The notes beneath the pieces are model-generated. The model worked only from the letters and a program-made list of their open reading frames with translations, did not search any database and was not told where the DNA came from. Below, one piece after another: positions 52,097 to 61,560 of a stretch of 64,000 nucleotides of DNA. How positions within the stretch are numbered: the stretch's first letter is position 1; each line of letters begins with the position of its first letter. Source of the DNA: JBPOFM01 sp041391925. Its GTDB lineage: Bacteria > Bacteroidota > Bacteroidia > Flavobacteriales > Flavobacteriaceae. Position numbers and translations under genes: made by a program. The stretch covers positions 271,958-335,957 of the forward strand of contig JAWKNA010000007.1 in assembly GCA_041391925.1 (NCBI GenBank), written 5' to 3'.

Positions 52097-54571
52097 ATGA
52101 AGAAAACACTATTCATGGCCATTATTTTAGGATGTTTTTTTATTCCAACATCCAATTATTCCCAATCCAAAAAGAAAAACAAAAAAAACAATAAAACAGA
52201 GGCTGTTGTTCCAATACCTCCAAAAAAGAATGATGTTGCCATCAAGCCTTATGATGAAGTGATTACCAAAGATGCTATTACCGATGAAGGTTTATTCAAA
52301 GTGCATAAACTAAAAGAAAAATACTTTTTTGAAATCCCTGATTCATTATTGAATAAGGATATGCTCTTGGTAAGCCGCATTGCCAAATTGCCATCGGGAT
52401 TGGGAGGTGGTTATACCAATGCAGGGTCTGAAACCAATGAGCAAATGGTGGTGTGGCAACGCTTTCAGGACAAGATACTCATAAAAGTGAAATCTTATAA
52501 TGCAGTTGCTAATGATAGTCTACCCATCAATATTTCCGTTCGTGCCAACAACTACGAACCAACACTGTATGCCTTTGATATTATCGCATTCAGCAAGGAT
52601 TCCATGGCAACTGTAATTGATGTTACCAAGTTTTACAGTTCGGATGTCAAAGCCCTCAGTGGATTATCGAGTGAAATGAGAGATACCTATAAAGTGAAGA
52701 ATCTGGACGATTCCCGAAGTTTCATTACATCTGCAAAGAGTTTTCCATTAAATATTGAAATCGTTCAGGATTTTACCTATAATGCATCAAAACCTCCAGT
52801 GCTTCCTGAAACTGAAACCATCAGTTTACAAATGAACCAATCCATGATTTTATTGCCATCAAATCCAATGCAGCCGCGTATTGCTGACCCAAGGGTTGGA
52901 TGGTTTACGGTCAGTCAGATTGATTATGGAAGTGAAGAATTGAAGTCTGATGAAAGAACATACATTCGTCGTTGGCGTTTGGAACCAAAGGATCCCGAAG
53001 CCTATAAAAGGGGTGAATTGGTAGAGCCAATAAAACCCATCGTTTATTATTTAGATCCAGCAACTCCTGAGAAGCTACGTAAATATATTAAACAGGGAAT
53101 TGAAGATTGGCAAAAGCCTTTTGAAACAGCAGGTTTCAAAAATGCCATCATTGCCAAAGATCCACCGACGGCCGAAGAAGATCCGGAATTCAGTCCAGAG
53201 GATATTCGCTATTCAGTAATTCGTTATGTAGCAAGTACCACCAGAAATGCCACAGGACCAAGCGTATCCGATCCACGAACGGGTGAAATCATTGAAAGTG
53301 ATGTCATTTGGTATCACAACCATCTGCGTTCCTATCGTAATCGGTATCTATTGGAAACTGGTGCTGCCAATCCATCGGCCAGAACATTAAATACCAAAGA
53401 TGAAGAAATTGGAGAAATGATGCGTATGGTCATAGCTCACGAGGTTGGCCACGCTTTGGGCTTTCCCCATAATATGGGAGCAAGTCATGCTTATGATGTA
53501 GAAAGTTACCGAAATGGCGCATTTACACAAGAAAATGGTATTGCCGCAAGTATCATGGACTATGCGCGTTACAATTACATTGCACAGCCAGGAGATACCA
53601 ATATCAGATTTATCAGAAAGATTGGCCCTTATGATCATTACGCCACCAATTGGGGCTACCGCTGGATTCCGAATGCGACCACAGAGGGCGAACTGCCAAC
53701 CTTGGATGCATGGATTATGGAAAAAGCAGATGACGACCGCTTTAAATTCGGGAAGCAAAGCAGTAGTTTTGATCCATCGGCACAAACAGAAGACATCGGC
53801 AATAATTCCATGAAGGCAAGTACCTATGGGTTTAAAAATATAAAATATGTATCCGAGCATTTACACGAATGGACCAGCGATGTCACCAATAATTATGACG
53901 ATTTAAAGGAACTTTATGATGAACTTTTGTTCGTCTGGAATCGTTACGTGGGTCATGTCACCACACATATTGGAGGTGTGTATGAAGATACCAAAAAGCC
54001 AAGTCAAGGTGGAGTTGTGTACACACCTGCACCCAAGTCAGAGCAACAGGAGGCCATGGCATGGCTGAATGCCAATGCGTTTTCGTCTCCTACATGGTTG
54101 TTAGACCTTAAAATTTTACAATCTACAGATTATGCTGGCTATACAGAAACATTCAGAAGATTTCAGGTACGCCATTTGAATAGTATCTTGGATTTTGACA
54201 CCCTTGGTCGGTTGATTGATGGGGAAGTGGTGAGTGCCGAAAATTATTCAGCCTTGCATATGCTTCAGGACTTGCGCAAAGGTATCTGGAAAGAATTGAC
54301 TACCAACTCAAAAGTAGACGTTTTTAGAAGAAACTTACAACGTGCTTATATTGAAAGAATGAACTATTTGATGACCGAAGAGCTCAAACCTAACCAATCA
54401 CGTCAGTATTTCAACGTCAACCAATCCGATATCAGGGCCTTGGTACGAGGGGAGCTCAACACTTTAAAGAACGCCATTAAAGTGGCCAAGAACAATACAT
54501 CCAATACAGAAACCAAATACCATTATGAAGACGCCATCAAACGCATCGAACTGATTCTTGACCCAAAATAA
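52097..54571 (+). CDS. Large zinc metalloprotease (DUF5117/DUF4953 family)
   Basis: An 824-residue secreted protease. The ATG at 52097 gives a signal peptide (MKKTLFMAIILGCFFIPTSNYS); the 27 bases upstream add a non-signal leader. A Lys/Asn-rich stretch follows, then DUF5118/DUF5117-like domains (residues ~40-330). The catalytic site is VIAHEVGHALGFPHNMGAS (about residue 452, HExxHxxGFxHN), followed by a Met-turn-like SIMDYARYNYI. The C-terminal ~250 residues are helical (DUF4953-like). These proteins are very common in Bacteroidota; natural substrates unknown. Confidence 0.9.
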   Translation: MKKTLFMAIILGCFFIPTSNYSQSKKKNKKNNKTEAVVPIPPKKNDVAIKPYDEVITKDAITDEGLFKVHKLKEKYFFEIPDSLLNKDMLLVSRIAKLPSGLGGGYTNAGSETNEQMVVWQRFQDKILIKVKSYNAVANDSLPINISVRANNYEPTLYAFDIIAFSKDSMATVIDVTKFYSSDVKALSGLSSEMRDTYKVKNLDDSRSFITSAKSFPLNIEIVQDFTYNASKPPVLPETETISLQMNQSMILLPSNPMQPRIADPRVGWFTVSQIDYGSEELKSDERTYIRRWRLEPKDPEAYKRGELVEPIKPIVYYLDPATPEKLRKYIKQGIEDWQKPFETAGFKNAIIAKDPPTAEEDPEFSPEDIRYSVIRYVASTTRNATGPSVSDPRTGEIIESDVIWYHNHLRSYRNRYLLETGAANPSARTLNTKDEEIGEMMRMVIAHEVGHALGFPHNMGASHAYDVESYRNGAFTQENGIAASIMDYARYNYIAQPGDTNIRFIRKIGPYDHYATNWGYRWIPNATTEGELPTLDAWIMEKADDDRFKFGKQSSSFDPSAQTEDIGNNSMKASTYGFKNIKYVSEHLHEWTSDVTNNYDDLKELYDELLFVWNRYVGHVTTHIGGVYEDTKKPSQGGVVYTPAPKSEQQEAMAWLNANAFSSPTWLLDLKILQSTDYAGYTETFRRFQVRHLNSILDFDTLGRLIDGEVVSAENYSALHMLQDLRKGIWKELTTNSKVDVFRRNLQRAYIERMNYLMTEELKPNQSRQYFNVNQSDIRALVRGELNTLKNAIKVAKNNTSNTETKYHYEDAIKRIELILDPK

Positions 54572-54645
54572 GAGGGTCTAATTGCTAGATATTTTTAAGA
54601 ATATTTTAGCAAGAGTTGTCCTCAATAATGCGTAACTTAATGGAT

Positions 54646-55224
54646 ATGAAAAAGATAGTATTTATAGGCATAATGGTATTGTTCATAAACTGTGATAGTA
54701 CCAAGACTTTTACGGAGCAGGATAATCAGGCTTATCAACGCCTTAAAAATCTCGTACAATCCAAAAACTTGGAAATTCATTCCAATTATGCGAAGCCAAT
54801 GGCCACAAATGCGTTTATGCAAGTAGCAAATACTGGTGCATTGGGCGTGGGCAATACGGCGACCAATATCGATATTTCTAGCAATTCCAATATGCTCAAA
54901 ATAAAAGGTGACAGCATTCGTGGTTATTTTCCATTCTTTGGTGAGCAGCAATTTGGCGGTGGATATCCGGGAACCAACCATCAAGGAATAGAATTTGACG
55001 CTATTCCAGAAAATTATTCGGTTACAGAAAATGATGCCAAACATTCTGTAGAGATTCATTTTAAAATCGATGACCAATACAGGACCAACGAACATTACAA
55101 TATTTATATCACATTATTTCCAAATAACCGAAGTAGCGTACAAGTTATGTCCACCAATCGAACTTCCATAGAATACACAGGAACACTTTCAGCAACTACT
55201 GCAGAGGATAAGAAGACACAATAA
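54646..55224 (+). CDS. DUF4251 lipoprotein-like protein
   Basis: A 192-residue exported protein. Several in-frame starts exist (54616 TTG; 54628, 54640 and 54646 ATG); 54646 is chosen because it puts the signal segment MKKIVFIGIMVLFINC at the N-terminus. The Cys at residue 16 could be lipidated though Asn at -1 is unusual. The rest matches DUF4251: YFPFFGEQQFGGGYPGTNHQGIEFDAIPENYSVTENDAKHSVEIHFKIDD... ITLFPNNRSSVQVMSTNRTSIEYTGTL. Beta-rich; function unknown. Confidence 0.83.
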   Translation: MKKIVFIGIMVLFINCDSTKTFTEQDNQAYQRLKNLVQSKNLEIHSNYAKPMATNAFMQVANTGALGVGNTATNIDISSNSNMLKIKGDSIRGYFPFFGEQQFGGGYPGTNHQGIEFDAIPENYSVTENDAKHSVEIHFKIDDQYRTNEHYNIYITLFPNNRSSVQVMSTNRTSIEYTGTLSATTAEDKKTQ

Positions 55225-55304
55225 GTTGCTATGTTAATAAATAATCTATTTTACATAATATAAATTATAAAACAATTATATGAACCGAAAGCTATTTAAA
55301 TCGT

Positions 55305-57119
55305 TCATGATGTCTTCACAAAATACATTTTTAACTCGCCTCTGTTTTTGACTTCTATTTCTCCACGATACTCACACGCAAAATCATCTTTTACAATCTT
55401 ATAGGTGTTTTCTCCAATATTTATTTTTCCGGGTTCGGACATAGATTCCATTCTCGAAGCAACATTAACGGTATCGCCCCAAATATCATAGGCAAATTTT
55501 TTGGTGCCAACAATCCCTGCAACCACTGGTCCAGTATTGATGCCTATACGGATATCAAAAGTTAGTTCGCTTGCCGTTGCATCTTTTTTCGTGTCTTCCA
55601 CAAAAGCAATGATTTCCATGGCTGCCAAAATCATCCGTTTGGCGTGATCATCCGTTTTGCAATGCAATCCGCCTGCACACATATAGGAATCTCCTATAGT
55701 CTTGATTTTTTCCAAACCATGTGTTTCTATAATGGCATCAAACTTTGAAAAGTAAAAACTTACAGTCTCCACCAAAGCTTCTGGAGATAGCTTTTCTGAG
55801 TAATTGGTAAAACCCTTAAAATCTGTAAACAATACAGTCACGGAGTCGTATTTTTTGGCTTTTACAGCGCCATTTTGCTTTAATTCGGCAGCGGTTTCCT
55901 CGGGAAGTATGTTCAAAAGTAAGCGGTCTGAGTGATCACGTTCTTCTTCGATGATTTTCTTTGTTTTTCGAATAAACGTGTTTCGTCTGTATAATCCTAT
56001 CGCCATAATACCTATCAAAATCAGGGCAATTGCAGTTGCAATTGCAATATTTCGCTGGTTTTTTCGTCTTTGATCCAGCAAATCGACCTCTATTTGTTTT
56101 TGTGACACCTCATGATTGGTTCGCAAATCGGCCATTTGTTGTACAGTTTTTAAGTTGACCAAACTATCGCGATACACAATATAGTCTTTATAATATCGAT
56201 AAGACATTGCCGAATCTCCCGAATGTTCATATAGTTCGGATATTTTAAGATTGGCATCACTTATTTGCTCCTTTAGACCATATTGTTTAGCAAGTTTGAG
56301 GCTTCGTTTTGAATACTCAATGGAAGTCTGCCAATCCCCTTTCTCTAAATAAATATCAGCCATGGCAATAAGGTATACACTTATTGGATAATAATCTTTA
56401 GAGGCTTCTAGAATATCAATGGCTTCATTAATGTTTTTTTCAGCCAGTACATTTTTCCCTGTATTAGCATAGACCATGCCTATATTGCCTAAATTATATG
56501 CTTTGCCTATGGGATAATTTTCCTGTTCAAAAATTTTGCCCGATTCCTTAAAATACACAAGTGCAGAGTCGTATTTTTTAAATGTGAGTAAAGCATCTCC
56601 AGCATTGGAAATGGTGGACGCCAAGGCAATTTTTTCATCATCCTTTTGTCTTAAGGTAGTGATTGCCTTATCATAATAAAGTATGGCGTTTTTCTGATTT
56701 CCAGAAATGGTATAAATGTCAGCTATGGAACCATAAACAGTACCTTCCAGTGAAATTTTGTGTTCTTGTTTTGCAATTTCCGCACTTTTAAAAAAAGCTG
56801 TAAGTGCTTCTTCCAGATTGCCCATCAATCTATGGGCAGTTCCCTTCTGATAATATCCTTGCGACAGAAATGTGTTTTTTTTTGTTTTCTCCGACAGTTG
56901 TATCAATTCCTCAGCAAATTGAAGACTTCGCTGGTTATCGTTTACCTCATTGAATGACAAATTCACCAATAATTCCAATTTATCATCACCAGTTAGGGTA
57001 TCTGCGAGATATATAGAATAGAGACTATCAGCCACATGCTGCACTTGTGCTTTGGCTGCTATGGCAAGAATCTGAAAAAAGCCTATCACTAAATAATAGG
57101 CCATTTTATTACGAATCAT
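55305..57119 (-). CDS. TPR-containing membrane adenylate cyclase (class III)
   Basis: A 604-residue sensor cyclase. Signal peptide (MIRNKMAYYLVIGFFQILAIAAKAQ), then ~7-8 TPR units (residues ~40-310, e.g. NTFLSQGYYQKGTAHRLMGNLEEALTAFFKSA), a short coiled stretch, one membrane helix (IAIATAIALILIGIMAIGLY, about 345-365), and a class III catalytic domain (~410-604). Catalytic residues: metal Asp in VLFTDFKGFT and KTIGDSYM; base-selecting Lys in LEKIKTIGDS and Asp in YDIWGDTVNVASRM. Lys and Asp predict ATP, so cAMP as product. TPRs face the periplasm. The gene follows a small ORF with a five-base gap. Confidence 0.9.
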   Translation of the reverse strand: MIRNKMAYYLVIGFFQILAIAAKAQVQHVADSLYSIYLADTLTGDDKLELLVNLSFNEVNDNQRSLQFAEELIQLSEKTKKNTFLSQGYYQKGTAHRLMGNLEEALTAFFKSAEIAKQEHKISLEGTVYGSIADIYTISGNQKNAILYYDKAITTLRQKDDEKIALASTISNAGDALLTFKKYDSALVYFKESGKIFEQENYPIGKAYNLGNIGMVYANTGKNVLAEKNINEAIDILEASKDYYPISVYLIAMADIYLEKGDWQTSIEYSKRSLKLAKQYGLKEQISDANLKISELYEHSGDSAMSYRYYKDYIVYRDSLVNLKTVQQMADLRTNHEVSQKQIEVDLLDQRRKNQRNIAIATAIALILIGIMAIGLYRRNTFIRKTKKIIEEERDHSDRLLLNILPEETAAELKQNGAVKAKKYDSVTVLFTDFKGFTNYSEKLSPEALVETVSFYFSKFDAIIETHGLEKIKTIGDSYMCAGGLHCKTDDHAKRMILAAMEIIAFVEDTKKDATASELTFDIRIGINTGPVVAGIVGTKKFAYDIWGDTVNVASRMESMSEPGKINIGENTYKIVKDDFACEYRGEIEVKNRGELKMYFVKTS

Positions 57120-57124
57120 AATAA

Positions 57125-57520
57125 TTACATCGTGGATGGAGGTTTAATTTTCATGATAGGATCTTGCGTATAAGGATTGTTGGGAGCGTTCCTCACGGTA
57201 TAGGTAATACTGTAAGATTGTTCATTTCCTGCAGGAAAATTGCCTACAACGGCCTGCCATGTTCCATCAGATTGCAAGGTAGGATCGGTGCTAAATACAT
57301 CAGCGCCTCCAGTTTCAGTGATAGCATTGATTTGTATCACATCTTGACTCATTTTCCAGATCATGATATTCCCTGGGCTAACCAAAGTAACGGTATTTTG
57401 GTCACCGCCTTCCGTAATGGAAGTGAAACCAGAATCATTGGCCAATGTCGGTGGATACGGATTGTCTGTTGTAGCCCCAATGGTGAGACTAATTTTGGTT
57501 GGTGGTGTTGGTCCGCACAT
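57125..57520 (-). CDS. Small protein of unknown function upstream of the cyclase
   Basis: A 131-residue protein without signal peptide or membrane helix. It starts MCGPTPPTKISLTIGATTDNPY, has many Thr/Ser/Pro/Asn and a beta-rich middle (VTLVSPGNIMIWKMSQDVIQINAITETGGADVFS), and ends KIKPPSTM. It is located directly before the cyclase gene on the same strand with a gap of five bases, so co-transcription is likely. No family recognised. It may work with the cyclase or simply share its promoter. Confidence 0.68.
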   Translation of the reverse strand: MCGPTPPTKISLTIGATTDNPYPPTLANDSGFTSITEGGDQNTVTLVSPGNIMIWKMSQDVIQINAITETGGADVFSTDPTLQSDGTWQAVVGNFPAGNEQSYSITYTVRNAPNNPYTQDPIMKIKPPSTM

Positions 57521-57694
57521 AAATTTGTTTTTTAGGATTAATTGTTGATTTGATAATTTATGTTAAGGTAAGAAAATAAAGTCAATTTGGATGTATAATT
57601 TGTACGAAACCAGTTAATTAGTGTCCGAATGCATCAATATCATTATCAAAGGCAACTTTTTTTTGTCTTGTTACTTTAAAAAATCCAGACACTT

Positions 57695-58171
57695 TTAGGA
57701 GCTTGGTGATTTATATTCAAAATAACGAGTAGTTCCCAAATCGCCTTCTGGAAGATATCTAAAACCAAGAAACCGAAACCAAGTCATCTGACTTGGATGA
57801 TCGGACGTAGAATACAACCTACAGGTACAGCCTTTGTAACCGGGAGCTTTTTCCCTCAACAGATTACGCATTTCAAAACTTAACTTCAGTGCGTGTGCCT
57901 CCATATGATGACTACCAATAAAGAAAGTCTCATAGATGGCATCAGCAACCTTATAGCAGCCCAGAATGGCAATAGGTTCACCGTCGGAGGTTTTCCATAG
58001 TCTGGTGTATCCGTCGGCAACCGATAATTTAAGACGATTATAGATATCGGAAAGCGTATGTTCAAACATATATTTGTCCTGTAACTTCCACTCGCTTTCG
58101 GTAAGTTTCCATGGATGTCCTAAAATAAATAAAATGTCCTCTGTACCTATTTCATTATAAAAATTAGACAT
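57695..58171 (-). CDS. GNAT-like protein resembling phage DUF2833
   Basis: A 158-residue protein. The pattern TRLWKTSDGEPIAILGCYKV (about residues 58-77) and TWFRFLGFRYLPEGDLGTTRYFEY near the end is like the DUF2833/GNAT-type proteins found in T7-like phages. Acetyl-CoA motif A is weak. No phage genes are near, so this may be a domesticated or mobile gene. Function unknown. ATG at 58171 is clear. Confidence 0.6.
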   Translation of the reverse strand: MSNFYNEIGTEDILFILGHPWKLTESEWKLQDKYMFEHTLSDIYNRLKLSVADGYTRLWKTSDGEPIAILGCYKVADAIYETFFIGSHHMEAHALKLSFEMRNLLREKAPGYKGCTCRLYSTSDHPSQMTWFRFLGFRYLPEGDLGTTRYFEYKSPSS

Positions 58172-58300
58172 AGCCTCCCCTTTTTATGTTTGGAATTTAG
58201 TAAAAGCAATGTAATACATATTCAATGTGTTTCCAAAAGAAACAAATCATTATCCATAAGAGCTGAGAAACTGACTATGGCCACTCTAATAATCGTAATT

Positions 58301-59506
58301 CTATTTCAACTCTATCTTTTCTGAGCGTATGCCTACACCAATAACTTTCGCTGGAAATACTCTCAAAAAAGGGAACCACTGAAATAGTCTAAACAAAGAA
58401 GGAACTCCTTGCTTTTTCTTATTACTGAGAAAAGGCTGCAGCGACTTATTCTGAATAAGTACTTGTAGAAATTGTGTAAATTTTGTTGGATACATTCTTC
58501 TTTTTTGGATTTTTCTTAAATCATTAAGAGTGGGGACACCATTCCGAAGGACAGGAACTAATATATTTGCGGTTGCCACAGCATCTTGAATGGCTAGGTT
58601 CACCCCTACTCCACCTATAGGAGACATAGCGTGAGCTGCATCACCTATACAAATTAATCCTTCTGTGTACCATTGTTCTAATCTATCTACTTTGATATCA
58701 AGTTTTTTTACATCTTCCATACTGGTAATCTGCATAATTTCATTCTTAAGCTCGGGAATGATACTGATTACTTCTTGTTGAAAATATGAGAGACCTTTCT
58801 CTAAAATTTGTTGATATCCTCCTTTTAGCAAGAGATATCCACACTGGAAATAGTCATTACGGTCTATTAAAATTACCAATCCACCATTATTGACATTGAT
58901 GAAAGGATGCTTTATGTTAGTCTTTGTTTTCACTATTTTAAACCATAGTACATCAATGGGCGAGCCTAGATCATGAACTTTAAACTGTGCTTTATCTCGG
59001 GTCATTGAGTGTCGTCCATCGGTACCCACGACAAAATCAGAATAAATGGTCAATTCTCCACTTGGTTTGCGAGCTTTCACACCCGTAATTCTTCCATTTT
59101 CTTTCACAAGGTCTACGGCTTCCGTGTCCATCATGAGATGAAAATTCGGTAGTTCGTTTCCCTTTTCAGCTAAAAAATTCAGGAAATTCCACTGGGGAGT
59201 AAAAGCGATGTAAGGTGTTAAGATATTCAAACGTGAAAAATCTGCAATGGTTATTTCTTTATTACCAAATACTGCTGTCAATTTATCAGTATTATCATGT
59301 GGAATTTTCAAGAAATCATCAAGAATACCAAGTTGATTCAGAATTTTCATGGTTGAGGGATGGATAGTATCTCCTCTGAAATCACGAAAAAAATCGTTGT
59401 GTTTTTCCAATACAACGACCTCGACACCAAACTTAGCCATAATATAACCTAGCATAATTCCTGCTGGGCCACCTCCTACGATACAACATTTAAAATGATT
59501 TTTCAT
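58301..59506 (-). CDS. FAD-dependent monooxygenase (PHBH family)
   Basis: A 401-residue flavoprotein of the p-hydroxybenzoate hydroxylase type. The FAD motif CCIVGGGPAGIMLGYIMAKFG is at residues 7-27, FVVGTDGRHSMTRDKA (DG motif) near 160, and LICIGDAAHAMSPIGGVGVNLAIQDA (GD motif) near 280. Such enzymes hydroxylate aromatic rings with NAD(P)H and O2, but many relatives act on other substrates, including antibiotics. No neighbours hint at a pathway. The upstream side (59507-59566) has a half-site of the cassette palindrome. Confidence 0.88.
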   Translation of the reverse strand: MKNHFKCCIVGGGPAGIMLGYIMAKFGVEVVVLEKHNDFFRDFRGDTIHPSTMKILNQLGILDDFLKIPHDNTDKLTAVFGNKEITIADFSRLNILTPYIAFTPQWNFLNFLAEKGNELPNFHLMMDTEAVDLVKENGRITGVKARKPSGELTIYSDFVVGTDGRHSMTRDKAQFKVHDLGSPIDVLWFKIVKTKTNIKHPFINVNNGGLVILIDRNDYFQCGYLLLKGGYQQILEKGLSYFQQEVISIIPELKNEIMQITSMEDVKKLDIKVDRLEQWYTEGLICIGDAAHAMSPIGGVGVNLAIQDAVATANILVPVLRNGVPTLNDLRKIQKRRMYPTKFTQFLQVLIQNKSLQPFLSNKKKQGVPSLFRLFQWFPFLRVFPAKVIGVGIRSEKIELK

Positions 59507-59535
59507 TTAATTTTTGTCGGTTTATAATGCCCTTT

Positions 59536-59556
59536 GTTGTACTATACGCTGTTGAA
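59536..59556. repeat. Cassette-type palindrome, degenerate half-site (a)
   Basis: GTTGTACTATACGCTGTTGAA resembles the right arms of the complete palindromes c and d, which read GAGCTATACACGGTGTTAGCC and GAGCTATATACGTTGTTG. The gap between the genes is only 60 bases, so only a half-site is possible. Confidence 0.4.
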
Positions 59557-59566
59557 TAGCGTTTCA

Positions 59567-60469
59567 CTAATAATAGACTTCACATATAAATGAAATTCTT
59601 GGAAAATCTGTTTTTAGTTTTGACATCCTTTCTTCAATAGTTACTATCGGATTATCGTTAATACAAATTTCTTTTATTCTATTTAAATTAGAAATAGTTT
59701 GAGGTAACTCAATTATTTGGTTTTTCATCAAAAAGATACAACACACATTTTCTAATTCACCAATTGATTTGGGGAGTGTCCTTAAGTTGTTTTCATGTAA
59801 ATCAAGAATACCTAGTTTTTTTAAATTAGAGATTTCTTTTGGTAATTCAGATAGTTGATTACCAGCTAGATTTAAATCATGTAAGTTTTCTAGATCAAAT
59901 AATGCGTTATCAATACTTTTGATCTTATTGTCAGCTAAACTTAGCCAAGTCAGATTGTCAAGTTCTTTGAATGATTTGGGAATTTTTTCAATAAGATTAC
60001 TATTGGCCCAAAATTGTCCAAGATTTTTTAGTTCACCGATTTTTGATGGTAAATATGTGATTTTATTATAACTAATAATTAAATGATAGAGATTTTTTAG
60101 ATTAGAAATAGATTTGGGCAATTCCTTTAATTCATTATCAGAAACATCAAGTTGAATAAGGTTTGATAAGTTTCCAATGGAGTTTGGTAATTGGTTCAGT
60201 TTATTTCCATTAAGTATTAAATATTCTAATTTTTCAAAATCGCCAATGAAATCTGGTAGGCTTGTGATGTTAGAGTGAACTATATGTAATTCTTTTAATC
60301 TTTTAAATTTTAAAAGAGATTCTGGGATGTTATTCACACTTCTTAACTTCAGAATAAATACCATTTCTGGATTCTTTAAACCATCTTCAATAGAAGTGTA
60401 CGTTTTATCAATTTGTGCATATGAAGCATTAAAACAGATAATAATCAGAAGCAATAATTTCTTTTTCAT
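59567..60469 (-). CDS. Secreted leucine-rich-repeat protein
   Basis: A 300-residue protein with a short signal peptide (MKKKLLLLIIICFNASYAQ). From about residue 60 to 285 it has about ten LRR units of ~23 residues (e.g. LPNSIGNLSNLIQLDVSDNEL; LPKSISNLKNLYHLIISYNKI). LRR surfaces usually bind proteins or surface ligands. No sorting or T9SS signal is obvious. Flanked by palindromes a and b, so it looks like a one-gene cassette. Codon use is more AT-rich than in the nearby core genes. Confidence 0.87.
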   Translation of the reverse strand: MKKKLLLLIIICFNASYAQIDKTYTSIEDGLKNPEMVFILKLRSVNNIPESLLKFKRLKELHIVHSNITSLPDFIGDFEKLEYLILNGNKLNQLPNSIGNLSNLIQLDVSDNELKELPKSISNLKNLYHLIISYNKITYLPSKIGELKNLGQFWANSNLIEKIPKSFKELDNLTWLSLADNKIKSIDNALFDLENLHDLNLAGNQLSELPKEISNLKKLGILDLHENNLRTLPKSIGELENVCCIFLMKNQIIELPQTISNLNRIKEICINDNPIVTIEERMSKLKTDFPRISFICEVYY

Positions 60470-60490
60470 TTAAGCTTTTTAAAAATGTTT

Positions 60491-60520
60491 GCTAACGTGT
60501 TTGTATATGAACAGTTGGGG
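60491..60520. repeat. Cassette-type palindrome, left arm (b)
   Basis: GCTAACGTGTTTGTATATGA followed by ACAGTTGGGG, related to left arms of c and d (TAACGGT..GTGTATATGGCTC). The matching right side is not clear; the remaining ~120 bases to the propeller stop have a weak candidate near 60590-60620. Confidence 0.5.
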
Positions 60521-60638
60521 TTTTTATACCCTAACTTTTCGGTTTAGTAGCGACCTTTGTTTTATGTTCATAATTTCGATTTATCACTTTCGCTCCAATT
60601 GTTTACCGTCATTTTTAGCTGTAGCTCTTTTTCATTCG

Positions 60639-61527
60639 TCATTTTATGAATTTTTCAAATGTTGTTCCATTAAATCTATATGCTCCGTTTTCGTGAGTCC
60701 CAAGCCAAAGGTCTCCGTTGTTGTCTTTGTATATGCTAAATAAAGGAATCTGTTTGGAATTTTCTTGAATTGGATACTGTGTAATTTTAGTTCCGTCATG
60801 TTTCCAAACACCGTCACGATAGGTTACAAACCATAAATCATTATTGTCATCTATTACACATGATAGATACTCATCCAAATTGCTGTTCTCTTTCCGGTCT
60901 AAACCACCAATGCTTTCGTGTCTTGTGTAAAATTTATTGCTATTCAATGTCGTGCTGTCGTATATACTATAACGATATTCCGTATTGAACCAAAAGTCAC
61001 CATTTTTATCTTCCAAAATCGAACGCACTCCGTTGGCACCTTCGTTACGAAATTCTGTCACATCTTCTTCAGTTATCCAGTCAAAAGATTTTCCATCGTA
61101 TCGGCAAACACCAACAGGGTTTGTGCCAAACCAAACATTTCCTTTCTGGTCTTTATAAATGCTATAAACATCAAATGGATTCGATAAATTCGGTGGTTTA
61201 GGCAACTTTAATTCATATAAAGTAATTCCATCATAACGATATACTTTTCCGGTATTTCCATAAGAATATTTAAACCACATATCCGTTGGTTCAAGTTTCC
61301 ATTTTTCACTTGGGACTGCTGTTAAGGTCGTAAAAGTATTTCCGTTGAATTTTGATATTGCAGACGTTGCGTTTGCACTGACAAAATAAATGTTACCTGA
61401 ATTATCCTCCTTTATTTCATCTATTCTGTTGTTAATCAATCCATGTTCTGTTGTATAATTTACTATTTCTTTACCATCATATTTATAAACTCCCGTTTCC
61501 CAACTTCCGAACCAGTAAACATGTCTA
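60639..61527 (-). pseudogene. 5'-truncated beta-propeller sensor protein, broken by an IS3 element
   Basis: The remaining frame encodes about 296 residues of a two-component-type propeller with repeated units such as GNVWFGTNPVGVCRYDGKSF, GDFWFNTEYRYSIYDS, NDLWFVTYRDGVWKHDGT and GDLWLGTHENGAYRFNGT. Reading upstream of the TTG at 61439, the frame continues without stop (HVYWFGSWETGVYKYDGKEI) up to the IS end at 61527. Beyond the IS the frame does not resume; only the palindrome c follows. So the start, signal peptide and first blades are missing. It was probably a periplasmic sensor part. Confidence 0.82.
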
Positions 61528-61560
61528 GTCCTGAAATATGGCTACAGGTTAAAAATTGAT

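Noticed and set aside
53387..53860. 157-codon open frame antisense to the metalloprotease
   Set aside because: Lies across the HExxH catalytic region of a well-supported gene; composition is typical of a shadow frame.
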